Shown one piece after another: positions 47,320-58,466 of a DNA stretch of 64,000 nt (within the stretch, counting starts at the first letter, position 1; every line of letters begins with the position of its first letter). Below the pieces are notes generated by a model. That model was not told where the DNA came from. It did no database searches and saw nothing but the letters and a program-made list of their open reading frames with translations. Position numbers and translations under genes: made by a program. This DNA comes from Verticillium longisporum (taxonomy: Eukaryota; Ascomycota; Sordariomycetes; Glomerellales; Plectosphaerellaceae): positions 1,984,001-2,048,000 of the forward strand of contig JAETXT010000008.1 of NCBI GenBank assembly GCA_019188255.1. The letters are read 5' to 3'.

Positions 47320-49579
47320 ATTAATATATTAAAATATCCTTAAAGGTTAATAGCTAATTAAGAGATAAATAGGAATATAATATATAATAATAAAATAGCC
47401 CCTATTATTTAATAAAGCTATTAAAATAAAGCAATAATTAGAATTATAATTAATCTAAATTCCTAGCTCTTAAAGCTATTTATAATTTATCCTATATCTT
47501 CTTAAAGGCTTTAAAGGATATAAGAAAATAAGCTATTTTATAATCTATTCCTATTAGAATTTAATATTAAAATAATATATTTATAATTAAATTAAAGTCT
47601 TATATTACTCCTTTTTCTTATTAACTATTTAAACGATTCGTTCTTATAGAATATAGAGGTTAATTTAGCTTTTATTTTTTAGAAGGTAGCTCTTAAGCTT
47701 AGCGTAAGCTCCTTCGATTAGAGAGGTAGATCTAAAGCTATAATTTCGGAATCTCCCAATAGAAAACTTATAGAATTAATTATAAAATAATAGCTAAATA
47801 GTATTTAAGTAATAAATAAGCTCTATAACTAGGATATTAGCTTTTTAATTGAGAGTATAAAGAGAAGGAAGGAAGTAGATAAATTAAGCAATTTAGGATT
47901 AAATCTTTAATAGAGGGAGGCCTATATAAACTAGAATACCCCTTCTATTTTAATATTAATATATTACTTCTAAGCGAATAAGAAGCTATTAAGAGATTAA
48001 TTTAATAATAAATCTAATAATAATTATATAGAATTCGAGTATTATAGATTATTTTTATTATCTATAATGTTAAATATTAAACTAATATTTAGAAATGCCC
48101 TTATTATTAAGCTATTTTCGATAATTTCGCTAATAATAGAGTTTTCTATTATATTATTATTTACTTAATTATATTAATATAGTTAATATCTCGAATAGGA
48201 ATAGCTATTTATATAGCTATTATAAAGGCCTCTAATTATAATATTACTTTCTAAATAGCTATTCTATTTCCTTCTTATATAGAGGAGAACGTTATTATTT
48301 ATATATTATATATAAATTTACTATAAGAGATAAGGGAATATATTTTCGAGAGTATTTTTAAGCTTCCGATCTATTATATACCTACTTAGTTATATAGGGT
48401 TAATAGCCTATATAATAGAATTATAAACTGCGAAGACCTATCCTTATAGGCATAGCATCCAGTTAATCTAGAGACCCTAGGTAGGCTAGACCTTTTAGTA
48501 TAGTAGCTACGCTATACTACTCGCATCTATAATATAATCGAAATCTATAATTATAATACTAAAGGCCTTAATATTCTCCTTCTCTATTACCTCCTTTATA
48601 GAAATAACTACCTATATATATATATTAATATTCTTATTAGAAAGGAGTATAAAATAATAATTAAATAGTATATAAATTACTATTACCCTATTTACTTAGA
48701 GGAGAGGTATATTATAATAGTTTATTTATAATTTTTAATTAAAAGGAGGCTATTAAATAGATTATAGATAAAGCTTTTAAATATAAATAACTCGCTTAAT
48801 ATATAGAGTCTATTAATAAGAAGTTAGTATTTTCTATTTCTATAACTAATTATATTAAGAATAAGTCTAGAAGATATAATAGATCTTTTATATAATAGGA
48901 TTTTAATATATAATATAATAATATATATCTTTATTCTATTTAAGATTATTAATAAATAATTAAATAGGAGAGTAATAGCCTTATTAAGCCCTTTATAGCT
49001 AAATATATTAATTCTTTATATTTATACTAAGTAGGAGGATATTTTAGCTCTTATTTATATATTCCTTTATAATCTATAAAGTAATCTATTTATTTATTAA
49101 TTAATTAATTAATATAAATATATTAATATAATTTATAATATTAAGATCGTAAAAAGCCTTCTAAATTATAAATAATTCGCTAAGACCTCCTTCCTAAATA
49201 ATAGAATAATTATAATAATTATTTAATAAAATAGGAAAGTATCTCTATTAGCTATCTACATCCTATTCGAGGGTTCCTTACTATAGGTAATTAATTTTAG
49301 AGGAAGGCTTCTACTAGAGACCCTTTAATATAGAGGGTCTAGCTTTCCTTTAATCGTAGAGGAGCTTTATCTATATTATTAGGCCGCTTCTAACTCTATT
49401 AATCTTCTTCTAAATCTATTCTATAATTAATCTATATCTATAATAGGTATAGTAATTACGAATAATCTTAAATAGCTCCTTATATATATTTATAGTAAAG
49501 GAGACGATAGGACCCTAATAATAGCCTCGGTAATAGCTAGTAAGTCTATTAATAAAGGAGGTATCGGAGAGGCTTTATT
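47320..49579. other. RIPed AT-rich sequence, family not identified
   Basis: TA-rich, CA/TG-poor, no open frame of note. A short less-mutated patch around 48,425-48,540 contains an imperfect palindrome around AGTATAGTAGCTACGCTATACT. It may be further retroelement remains, but I could read no motif. Confidence 0.4.
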
Positions 49580-50278
49580 TAATAATAAAATAATATATTA
49601 GCGATATCTAGAGGGCTTAAAATAGGTATATTTAATACTATTATTATATTTAAGGGTATAAATAATTTAATAGATAGATAAAGTAATTATAGAGCTTTAA
49701 GGGGCTATTAACTAGCCCTATACTAGTCTATTAGCTAGTCTTAGCTAGTCTTTAGCTCGGAATTCATCGAGAGACTTAAATATATAAGAGATAAGGATAG
49801 GTATATAGTTATTATAGCTAATTTTAATAGTAGAGCTATATTTATAGCTTTACCCCTATCTATTATAGCTTTACTTCTATTAAGTAGAGTAAATACTTAA
49901 TAAGGGCTAAGTAAATACCTATCCTTACTTTAACCTATACTTTAAGGATAACTATTTACTTAGCCCTTATTAGATATTTACTCTGCCTAATAGGGGTAAA
50001 GCTATAATAGATAGGGGAAAAGCTATAAATATAGCTCTACTATTAAAATTAGCTATAGTAATAATATACCTATCCTTTTCTCTTATATACTCGAGTCTCT
50101 CGATAAATTCAGAGCTAAAGACTAGCTAATAGGTTAGCGTAGAGCTAGTTAGTAGCCCCTAAGGCTCTATAATTGCCCTATCTATCTACTAAATTATTAA
50201 CCCCCTTTAATATAATAATAGTACTAAATACGCCTATTTTAAGCCCTCTAGATATTATAAATATATTATTTTATTACT
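49580..50278. repeat. Large palindrome, arms about 345 bp, 15-nt loop
   Basis: The left arm (about 49580-49927) is the near-exact reverse complement of the right arm (about 49943-50278); the loop is 49928-49942. Matching landmarks include ATCTAGAGGGCTT, TTAAGGGGCT, GATAGGTATAT, the TAGGGGTAAAGCTATAATAG block and AAGGGCTAAGTAAATA. Mismatches are mostly transitions. Outer ends are approximate. Confidence 0.85.
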
Positions 50279-50289
50279 TTGCTATTCTA

Positions 50290-50450
50290 TTAAGTAACTC
50301 GAGTATATAAGAGAAAAGGATAGGTATATCGACGCTATAGCTAATTTTAGTAGTAGAGCTATATTTGTGGCTTTCCCCCTATCTATTATAGCTTTACCCC
50401 TATTAGGCAGAGCAAATATCCAATAAGGGCTAAGCAAATAGTCGTCCTCC
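50290..50450 (+). repeat. Third copy of the palindrome unit, less mutated, at block edge
   Basis: Repeats the inner part of the left arm in direct orientation (TATATAAGAGA, GATAGGTATAT, AGAGCTATATTT, CTATCTATTATAGCTTTACCCC, AAGGGCTAAGCAAATA) and retains CA/TG where the other copies show TA. It marks the right edge of the AT-rich block. Confidence 0.8.
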
Positions 50451-51502
50451 CACGCTTCTATCAGGACACAGCCAAGGGGGCGATAAAAAAAAGCTACATT
50501 CATTAAACGTAAGCTCACTTTGAATAGTTATACTATACTTGATATCGGCTCAAAATTACGAAAAGTTGATGTGTCTTGAAATGTGTCGCCGATTATCTAG
50601 TAGGTAGAATTTCAGAGCATTTAATTGAGATGAGAGGTGTTGAGAGGGTTCTGAAGTTAGGGGTAGGTCTGGATGATACCTGTGTTTGCGGCTTAATCTG
50701 TCACCCCTTGACAGCCACCCAGCCCATTCACGCAGGAATCCCGCCTTCGCGTGGCCTGGGGCATTTCGAACGTGAAAAGTGACATGCCCCGAGGCTCGAG
50801 CATTCGGCCAATACACCACGCCAGATCGACGCCCCAACGACCCATCAAGGCCAGCACAAAGAGGGCCACCCCCTGCTCAGCGGGCAGACGGGTGCTCCCG
50901 CGATTGGGCTGTTGGGCGTCTTCTGTCGTCGTGTGGCGTCCCAGCTGATAGCTCTCCGGGCCTTGGCTTGTTTGGCCAGCGCTCTGTATTTTTTCTACTT
51001 GCGGCCCTCGTGCTGTGCGAACGCAATCCGTGACTCACTGCGAGCGTGCTCGTTCCCGTCCCAGCACTCTAGCCGTCCCGATGATTGGTCTCCTCGATCA
51101 TGATCAGTGATCGAACAGAAGGGACCCTGTTGACAGGTTGACATGTCGAACACTGGCGTCTGCTCCGCTGTCACTGCCACTGTGACGAAAGAGCGGCAGG
51201 CTCTCGAGCGAGGCGGGAGACGGATTGACAGACGGGGTTTGATAGGTCCTCCTTCGTCGTTGCCCAGGTACAGAAGCAGGTATACCTGGGTGCCCTCCCC
51301 TCCCCCTCCAAGACTACTGTCGTTGTGTCATGTTTCGCTGCTACGGAGAGATGAAGAACTACCAATACACCACCCGACGACGTCTTGCTCTTTTTTCATC
51401 GTACGATTCGCACAGAGAGAGAGAGGGAAAGAAAGCGAGGGAAGGTTTCTGCATCTCGTGGCCGCCGGACGAGGCGACCGACCAACACCGGCCACGGCAG
51501 CC
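50451..51502. other. Intergenic, promoter side of the 51.5-kb gene
   Basis: Balanced composition returns. No domain-bearing frame; the open frame that reaches upstream to 51143 is probably fortuitous. A GAGAGAGAGAGAGG run lies at 51415-51427, in the likely 5' UTR. Confidence 0.4.
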
Positions 51503-52812
51503 ATGGCGCACACGGCGGCGGCGCTGCCGAAGGAGGTCATACTCAACGGGCCGGACGGGGCGTATACGTACACGCTGAGCCGCATTGACTTTCCGGTGGC
51601 GAAGCTCGAGGGCAAGCCCAAGGTCGGGCGCAAGAGGGGACGCGAGCCGGTCCAGGGCACGGCGGGGAACAAGGGCAAGCAGCGGCAACGAGAGGCGTCC
51701 GTTTCGTCGGATGACGAGCGGCACGTGGTCCTTAAACGACCGAGGCAGCAGCAGCAGCAGCCCAAAGGCAATGTAAAAGCTCGTCAGCCAGCCAAGGGCA
51801 GCCTTGACGTGCGACAGCCAGCCAAGGGTCCCGTGCGAAAGATGGTCCCGACGAGGACAGAGGCGCACCCGGGACCGACCAAGACGCAGCTGCTGCCGGC
51901 AAAGCCGCTCGCACGCCCGAGCCAGCCGCGGCGACACGATTCCGAGAGGCCGCCGCCGTCGGCGCGGCCACCTTCGACGAGGCCACCACCCGGCAGGCCG
52001 GCATCGGCAGGCCCATCGACAGCAGCGGCGCGGTCGCCGTCCCTGAGCCTGCCGCCGAGCGACCACCACAGCATCAGCTCCGACGCGTCGACGCCGAGCC
52101 GCGACCTGCCGCCGCCCAAGGACGAGATGCTGCGCGTCAAGGGGCGGATCTACCGCAAGCCGCAGGACTTTTGCAACAACCAAAAGATTGCGTGCCTCGA
52201 CATCTTCCACGAGGCGTCGCTCGCGTGCCGGCGACCGACGCCGAACCAGGCGCAGGAGCGGGCGTTCCTGCACGGCATCTTCGAGAACGGCTGGTGCAGC
52301 GAGCTCGCGCCGCCGGCGGCGCCGAGGCTGGCGCGGCGGCAGGTGGCGCGGACGCGGCGCGAGATTGGCATCATCAAGGAGGACGTGCTGCCGACGCAGA
52401 AGGTGCCTTTCTCCTCTCTTTCATCCGGTCTTCTGGTATCTGACACGCACAGGGCAAGGCGCAGAGCGACGTGCGGCGCAAGGGCGCGTCCGTGTTCGCG
52501 CGGATCCGGGTCAGCGACGACGGGCGGCTGGCGTGGGGCTACAGCGACGCCAACAACCGGCCGGTGCGGTGCCGGTACGTGGCGTGGGGCACGGAGGAGC
52601 AGGGGGCGCGGGCGTACGAGGAGGCCATCGAGGCGTGGGACAGGGCCGAGGTCGAGCGCGTCACGGGCTTCAACATGGAGCTCGCCGTGTACCTGGCGCG
52701 GCTGTGGACGGCGCACTGGACGCGCTGCGGGTACCCGACGCGGGCGCCGGTGCGGCACGTGGCCGGGGGCTTTGCGGCGTTGGTGAGCATGGCCGAGCTG
52801 GTGCGGCGATGA
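51503..52812 (+). CDS. Basic disordered protein with a conserved-looking C-terminal domain
   Basis: Exons 51503-52402 and 52453-52812 around a 50-bp intron (GTGCCT...CACAG, phase 0) give about 419 aa. The N-terminus MAHTAAALPKEVILNGPDGAYTY is followed by a long low-complexity region rich in Lys, Arg, Gln and Pro, including a Q5 run (RPRQQQQQPKG), two similar RQPAKG repeats and Pro-rich RPPSTRPPPGRP segments. The last 170 residues look folded: RIYRKPQDFCNNQKIACLDIFHEASLACRR, RAFLHGIFENGWCSEL, IRVSDDGRLAWGYSDANNRPVRCRYV and NMELAVYLARLW. I do not recognise a family. Basic clusters suggest a nuclear protein, by inference only. The gene is GC-rich and begins about 1 kb from the RIPed block. Start is the ATG at CCATGG. 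Confidence 0.7.
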
Positions 52813-52926
52813 CCGGCGATGACCTGCGATGACCTGGCAACGTGCTTGGTCCTGGGATGATGAGAGGAGGCGAGGCTGAGGGTGAAGAGTTGGGTGGACT
52901 TTAGGGCAGCGGATTCACAACAGGAA

Positions 52927-53148
52927 ACTAGGTACCTAGGTACCTATGTAGGTAGGCAAGGTACCTACTTAGGTACCTACCTAGGTACCTACCTACCTTA
53001 AGGTACCTAATTAAACCCTGAAGTATAGAAAATAAATAAAAGCTATATGTTATATTATTATAGGAAAATTCATTAGATAGAAAACCTATTAATATTTAAT
53101 TTTAGGTATTTTAATATAATTTACTTAGGTAGGTACCTAAAACTTACC
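52927..53148. repeat. TAGGTACC-type repeats flanking an AT-rich patch
   Basis: 52927-53010 is built from overlapping TAGGTACCTA units; 53121-53148 repeats TTAGGTAGGTACCTAA. Between them is a 110-bp AT-rich patch. Related ends around an AT core could be a small inverted-repeat element, though no target duplication is evident. Confidence 0.55.
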
Positions 53149-53620
53149 AAGGCTGAACCTGGCTGTTTGGAAGACCCTGTCACGCTGAGATCCATTGGCT
53201 GTCGTCGCTCGTCGCGGCTGGATCAGGTAGAAGCAAGCCCGCGCTAGGCCGCAACGGGCGCGAGAGTAAACAAGTCCTCACTGAAGGGCCTGGCCCTCAC
53301 TGAAGGGCTGCCTGTGAGCCTGTGTTACACGCTGCTGGAGATGCCCTGAAGCCTGCGCCTGAGGTACTCCCTGCTGGAGATGCCTGATGCCTGATGCCTG
53401 CCTGCGCCTGAGGTACTACCTGCTGCATGCCCTGAAGCGTGACCCCAATCCGCCCACAGCTGCTGGATGCCCTGAGACAGCGCCCCTTGCTCCTTCCCAC
53501 GGCAGGCGTGTCGGCGCGTTGTGTCGAGCATTTGTTTACTTCCTGCATCTCGCCTCTCTGCATTTCCTTTATTCTTCATCTCGACTCTTGCCTCCTCACC
53601 TCACACCTCACGACCTCAGC

Positions 53621-53690
53621 CATCGACTCCAGGCCATCGACTCCAGCCATTAACTCCAGCCATCGACTCCAGCCATCGACTCCAGGCCAT
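53621..53690 (+). repeat. 13-bp tandem repeat CCATCGACTCCAG
   Basis: About five imperfect units, one of them CCATTAACTCCAG, shortly before the ATG at 53797. Confidence 0.75.
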
Positions 53691-53796
53691 TGGTGGCAGG
53701 CAACCTCAACTTGCTTCTTCTCGCCACCCACCGTTGCTGCCTACCACTCGACGCTTCCCCTCGGCCTCATCACCTCGCCAGCGCCTAACCGCCACC

Positions 53797-54481
53797 ATGG
53801 ACAGCGACCTGCCCATTGCCCTGCGACGCACGCGTCGAGGCACTGCTGGCCCCCGCGCGGTCAATGGCCCGTCTGAAAAGTCCTCGACCGCCAAACGCCG
53901 TGTCCGCTTCTCTGATCCAGGCCCCATTCTCACCCACGCAACCCACGCCCCGGCATCTTCCTCCTCCACAGGCCTCACGCCCATGATCCGCCGCACATCT
54001 CTCGCGCGAGGCGTCACGCCAGCGAAGCGTCGCCACTCGACGCCCGCCCGCACCAGTGCATCCGGCAGCGGCCTCGGCCTCGGCCTCGGCGCCGCCCCTG
54101 CCGCCTCGTCGCCTCTGGTCCGCGAGGTGCACTTCGAGCCGCTGCGTCAGGTCCTCGACGGCCGCGTCCAGCGCCGCCTGCGCCGCAACGGGCTCAGCGA
54201 GGAGATGAACGCCATCAACGACGAGAAGAAGGCCGCCGCCCGCGCCGCCACGGCCGAGATTGCCCGTCTGCGCGCCGAGCTGCGCGACAAGGACGCCGAG
54301 ATTTACCAGCTCCAAAACGCCACCATCATCCTCGACACGGACAGGATATGGGCGCTCGAGAAGGAGCTCGACGACCTCAAGGACCAGCTCGACAACAAGA
54401 CGGTCGAGAACAGCCGCACCTGTGCCTGGACGCTGGCCGCCAAGGACCCTTTTGCTGATGACTGCATGGACACGGCGACTA

Positions 54482-54558
<77 letters not shown>

Positions 54559-56022
54559 CGCTTTGGCGACGTGACCATGGCCGAACTGGCCTGCAGCACG
54601 CCGACCCGCGCGAGGACCTCGTTCCCGACGCCGCCCCTGACGAGCCCTGCCCTGCCGAGGACGCCCTCGGCCTGGCGTACCGGCATCGTCCAACCGCCGA
54701 CGCCTGAATCCCGTGACACGGGCGTCCAGGTGTCTCTGCTCGACCCGGCGAAGCAGTACCTCGAGGACGAAGTGGACTCGATGAGGCGGGAGATGCTGAA
54801 GCTCACAGCCACGCTCGAATCCTACACCGCGCTGACGTCGCGCCTCACATCCCGCCTCTCTGCCTTTTCACCACCCGAGTCTCCTGCCACGCCCACAGAC
54901 CAGTCCACGCACCACGAATCCCCTGCCACACCCACAGACCACCCCCTCGAGGCCCAGCTCGTCCACCTCTTGCGCACCACAGCCGACCGCTCTGCCGCCC
55001 TCATCACCCTGACATCCTCCATCTCGAGCCTCGGCTTCCCCGGCTCCGATGCTGCCGAGATCGTGGCCTCCCTCTCCTCCGCCTTCCGCACCGCCCGCCT
55101 CGAGCTCGAGTACCTGACGCCCGGCGAGATCGCACTGCCGCTCTCTGCCCACGGCGCCGAGGTCCTCGACCTCCTGCTGACGCGCCTCCGCGCCCTCGCC
55201 ACCAAGGCCCGCGAGGCAGACGACCTCGTCGACGAGTACCACGAGCAGGAGCTCTCCCTGCGCAAGCAGCTCGCCGCCCGCGTCGAGGCCATGGACCAGC
55301 TCGCCGCCGAGCTCGCCGCCGCCCAGACCGCCCTTGCCGATGCCGACGACCTGCGCGTCGGCAACGAGCGCCTGCGCGGCGCCGCCGAGGGGTACCGACG
55401 TGACGTCGCCGAGCTCGAGACCCTCGTCGAGCGCGTCGACGGCGAGAGGGCCGAGGCCGTCGAGGCGAAAACCGCACAGGAGGCGGCCGTTTCGGCGCTC
55501 GAGGCGAGGCTCGCGGCCGCCGTCGACGAGATGGAGACGCTGTCCGACCGCGTCGAGGCCGTCACGGCAGCCAAGGCTCGCGAGGTCGCGGCCCTGAATC
55601 GGCAGGCCGGCAAGGCGCTCGCCGTGCGTGACGCGCGCGTCGCCGAGCTGCGCGATGAGGTGGAGCGGGTCAACGGCGCGCTGCGGGGTGCGTACGAGAC
55701 GATCAAGGATCTCAGGGTCGACAAGGCTGGCGTCGAGAGAGACCTCGCGAGAGAGAAGGAGAGGGCCGAGGGCGTGATTGACGCCATGCGCGCCGAGCTC
55801 GAGAGGGTCGTCAGCGCGAGCCGCGAGATGCTTTCGCAGCAGCCGGCGGAGGGCGGCGATGGGAAGGAGCAGGGCGTGCTGTCGTCGCCGCTGAAGGGCG
55901 GCGTTGACGGTCGCCGCGGGAGTCTGCTGTCTGGCGACCTCGCGAGGAGGGCCTCGGGGAGGAAGAGGAGACGCTACGACAGTGGCATGGGGCTACTGGA
56001 TGAGGATGAGGTGGACATTTGA
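53797..56022 (+). CDS. Coiled-coil protein with a 25-residue poly-Asp tract
   Basis: A single exon of 741 aa. The start at 53797 has a CCACCATGG context and follows a CT-rich leader; the frame stays open further upstream but that part is repeat-derived. The N-terminal 120 residues are basic and Ser/Thr-Pro-rich (KRRVRFSDPGPI, TPAKRRHSTPARTS), like mitotic or nuclear phosphoproteins. A heptad-rich coiled coil follows (AAARAATAEIARLRAELRDKDAEIYQL, RIWALEKELDDLKDQLDNKTV). Then come 25 consecutive Asp encoded by pure GAC (54484-54558), a TP-rich linker, and a second long coiled coil to near the end. The C-terminal ARRASGRKRRRYDSG resembles a nuclear localisation signal. The overall form suggests a spindle, centromere or chromosome-associated structural protein; this is inference and I do not recognise a named family. 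Confidence 0.8.
54484..54558 (+). repeat. (GAC)25 trinucleotide repeat coding poly-Asp
   Basis: Twenty-five uninterrupted GAC triplets inside the coiled-coil gene. Pure triplets without synonymous GAT imply recent expansion, and the length is likely polymorphic. Confidence 0.95.
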
Positions 56023-56436
56023 GGTGGCGCGGAGGCGGTTCATGTGTCGATATGCCGTCGGCAGACGTACGTTCTTTGGATCTTTCCTTTGTTGTTGTAT
56101 CTTGGCTCTGCATACGTAGGAGTTGGATCTAGACGTGTCATAACGTGTCGAATCTATGTGTTTAAGCTGCCTTTCATGAACTGCATTGGCGGTGCTTAAG
56201 CAATATGTTCTGCTGAAGATGGCTCAAACCACTGAAATGCGTGCTGTCTTTTGTATATAGCAAAGCTAATTTGTCTCAATGAGGGGAGATATCTTCAAGC
56301 GACCCATTGCCAGCGTAGCCCAGTGTCAAGCAGCGCCTCGAACTCCCAGCAAAACCACCTACCCACTACCCATCCTTCGTCAGCAAAGACATTCAACCCC
56401 CCACTACCCATCATCGTCAGCAAAGACACAACCCCC
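56023..56436. other. Convergent intergenic region
   Basis: 3' regions of the coiled-coil gene and the PY-rich gene. The right part (about 56365-56460) is an imperfect tandem of CCATCNTTCGTCAGCAAAGACAC-like units that runs into the end of the PY-rich coding sequence. Confidence 0.5.
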
Positions 56437-57191
56437 CTAACCATCCTTCGTCAGCCAGAGACACACAACCGGCTTCCCCCCCGGCTGCCCGTTCCTTGTC
56501 TCATCCCAGCCAATCTCCTTGATCGACTTCTTCATCATGTCCTTCTCGTCGCCGCCAAAGCTGAGCCCCTTGTACCAGCGGCCGTTGCCGGCCTGCGCGA
56601 TCTCGTAGCACCGGTTCTTCTTGGGCGTCGGCCCGGACGCGCCGAAGCCCTTGAGGATCTCGGCGAGCGTCGTCGTCACGGGCACGTGGCTCGCGTGGAA
56701 CTCGACGCCCGTGCTCGGCGGCAGCTGCCACGGCGGCGTCGGCGTCTTGAAGACGTGGATCTTGGTGTGCGCCGCGCTGAAGAAGTAGTTGTAGCCCGGC
56801 TCGCAGCCGACGCCGCCGGACGTGTTGGCCAGGTTGGCGGCTGGCATCGAGGGGGCGAGCGTCGGGAGGCCCGTCGCGTCGCGGCCGTGGGTGTTGTTGG
56901 CGCCGTTGGGCTGGTAGTAGGGGTACGGGGGGTGGGAGTGGGGGTACGGGTACGGGTACGGATACGGGTAGGAGGGCTGGTGGCCTGGTGATTTGTGAGC
57001 GTGCAATGAGCGGAGAGGGGGGTGTGAGACGTACTGTAGCCTCCGTAGCCGCCGTACGGGTTGTGGCCAAGGCCGTAGCTGCCCATGCCGTGGTGCGGGA
57101 TGTAGGGCTGCCCGGAGGCGTACATCTGGCCGCCGAGGGGCGCGTCCGGGGGAGAGCCGCCTTGGGCGTCGAGACCGAAGCGGGGGTTCAT
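56437..57191 (-). CDS. PY-rich conserved fungal protein of unknown function
   Basis: Exons 57191-57035 and 56984-56437 around a 50-bp intron 56985-57034 (GTACGT...CCAG, phase 1) give about 234 aa. The start MNPRFGLDAQGG opens a Gly/Tyr/Pro-rich N-terminal half with YGLGHNPYGGYGGY and a YPYPYPYPYP stretch, probably disordered. The C-terminal half looks folded (GCEPGYNYFFSAAHTKIHVF, EILKGFGASGPTPKKNRCYE, GRWYKGLSFGGDEKDM, SIKEIGWDETRNGQPGGKPV) and ends VCLWLTKDG. The pattern resembles a fungal hypothetical family seen in many filamentous ascomycetes; no function is known to me. The stop codon lies within a tandem repeat. Confidence 0.8.
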
Positions 57192-57962
57192 CTTGATGGT
57201 GTTTGAATGTAGGATGTCAGTTGGCATGTGGGCGCCAGGTGTTGACCCAGCGACGTGTTCCCGAGTGGTAATGGGTGAACCAAGACCCGCTAGCCTGAGG
57301 AGGTGCCGGTGGATAAGGCGAGTACGGAGAGTTTGCAGGGCGAATAACCAGATGTTGGTGTGTAAAGGGATTCGAAGTAGTGGCACTGGGAGGTCTGGGA
57401 ACGAAGCCGTGTCTTTGGTTGCTACGTGCTGCTCGCACGGAATTGGTGTTGGTGTTGTTCTGGGGGAGTAAAGTGGTGTCTGTGCAAAGGTCAGCAGACA
57501 AGAAGTAAAAGACAAACCAACGTCTTATATGGAAGACGCGGGACGCAATAATTCGCAATCATCGACCCAGTCTGTGATTCGAAAGTCGCCCCCTTGTGGC
57601 GGCATAGTCAACGTGAATCAGTCGCAACACTTGACTCACTTGGGTGCAAAAGATGTTCAGGGGGCTGCTGGCCCTCGTCAAACTCACCAGTCTCAGGACT
57701 GTACCCTCGAGGGTCGTTGTGGATCGCAAAAATCTCCGTGCTCCAGACCTCGTGGTTGTCTTTGTCGTAGAACGTACCTACGATGAGCCACGCCCAGAAG
57801 CGTGGGCGCGTTGACAGATACAAATACTGCCCGATGATGAGCTTCGTAGCTGGGTACGGGAGAGATGAACCCTGAGAGCCAGATCTCTGGTGGGAATCCA
57901 GTTTGTCCGGAGGGTGCCTCGTGACACCGCTTGTTCCTGTTTGATGATTGCCCGACTTTGAG
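57192..57962. other. Upstream region of the PY-rich gene
   Basis: On the minus strand a TATA-like CATATAAGA occurs near 57526-57534, about 340 bp before the ATG. A readable segment around 57660-57840 (FWAWLIVGTFYDKDNHEVWSTEIFAIHND) is protein-like but has no start or splice structure I can defend; it may be the 3' part of the doubtful gene at 57963-58466. Confidence 0.35.
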
Positions 57963-58466
57963 TCAAATCCTTGATTTGGTAAAGTAGTGCGAATGTAGGG
58001 TTGTAGATGTCGCTGCGGCGTTGTTCGTCTTGGCAAACCAAGTGTTCTGGTGTGGTGTGTCCGTGTGGGGGGCGTATTTAAATACCAGAGCAATACCCTG
58101 TAGGCTTCGTGATTCACGATACTGACAGCGCCTAGTCGTCCCACGAGAGCGTGAATCGGAGGTGTATCTCTTTGGCTGGAGTTGAGGTACGAGACTGCCG
58201 TCGATCCTGTCGGCGACAGCACTGACGGCTGAGGTTTGGCAGGTTTGCGCCAGATCTTCCCATGGTGAGCTTGGAAGACCTGAATTATATGCTTCCTCTC
58301 GGTAGAACGACATGGCGATATGGCATAAGACCTCAACGAGCAGTAAACATAGGAGCAGCCAGGGCCACACTTGGGACTCGGCGTTGCCCACCGGGTGTCC
58401 TGGCGAGACCTTGTCAGAACCATCAGGGCATCCGCTGTTTGTCATTGTATGTCGAGGCTCGGACAT
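57963..58466 (-). CDS. Doubtful gene: small protein with one membrane segment
   Basis: From ATG 58466 the frame reads MSEPRHTMTNSGCPDG, then a strong hydrophobic helix VWPWLLLCLLLVEVLCHIAM around residues 33-52, then a basic polar region to a stop at 57963. The second half is low in coding character, and a different minus frame (to 57608) contains a better-looking segment, RFWAWLIVGTFYDKDNHE. The true gene may therefore splice from the membrane helix into that frame, but I found no convincing junction. Function unknown. Confidence 0.25.
   Translation of the reverse strand: MSEPRHTMTNSGCPDGSDKVSPGHPVGNAESQVWPWLLLCLLLVEVLCHIAMSFYREEAYNSGLPSSPWEDLAQTCQTSAVSAVADRIDGSLVPQLQPKRYTSDSRSRGTTRRCQYRESRSLQGIALVFKYAPHTDTPHQNTWFAKTNNAAATSTTLHSHYFTKSRI

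Larger units (their letters stand above)
52813..53796. other. Intergenic with several tandem repeats
   Basis: Contains the GGTACCTA repeats and AT patch (52927-53148), imperfect repeats of a CTGCGCCTGAGGTACT / CTGCTGGAGATGCC type (about 53280-53470) and a 13-bp CCATCGACTCCAG tandem (about 53621-53690) in what is probably the 5' UTR of the next gene. Confidence 0.5.

Noticed and set aside
51359..52273. 304-codon minus-strand frame
   Set aside because: Antisense of the basic disordered gene at 51503; arginine-rich from GC-rich codons, no domain.
53280..53690. Tandem repeats as a CRISPR-like array
   Set aside because: Units are contiguous and degenerate with no unique spacers; the genome is eukaryotic.
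53785..55787. Large minus-strand frames with poly-Val or poly-Ser opposite the coiled-coil gene
   Set aside because: The poly-Val and poly-Ser tracts are the (GAC)25 repeat read on the other strand; the plus-strand frame has the coherent coiled-coil pattern.
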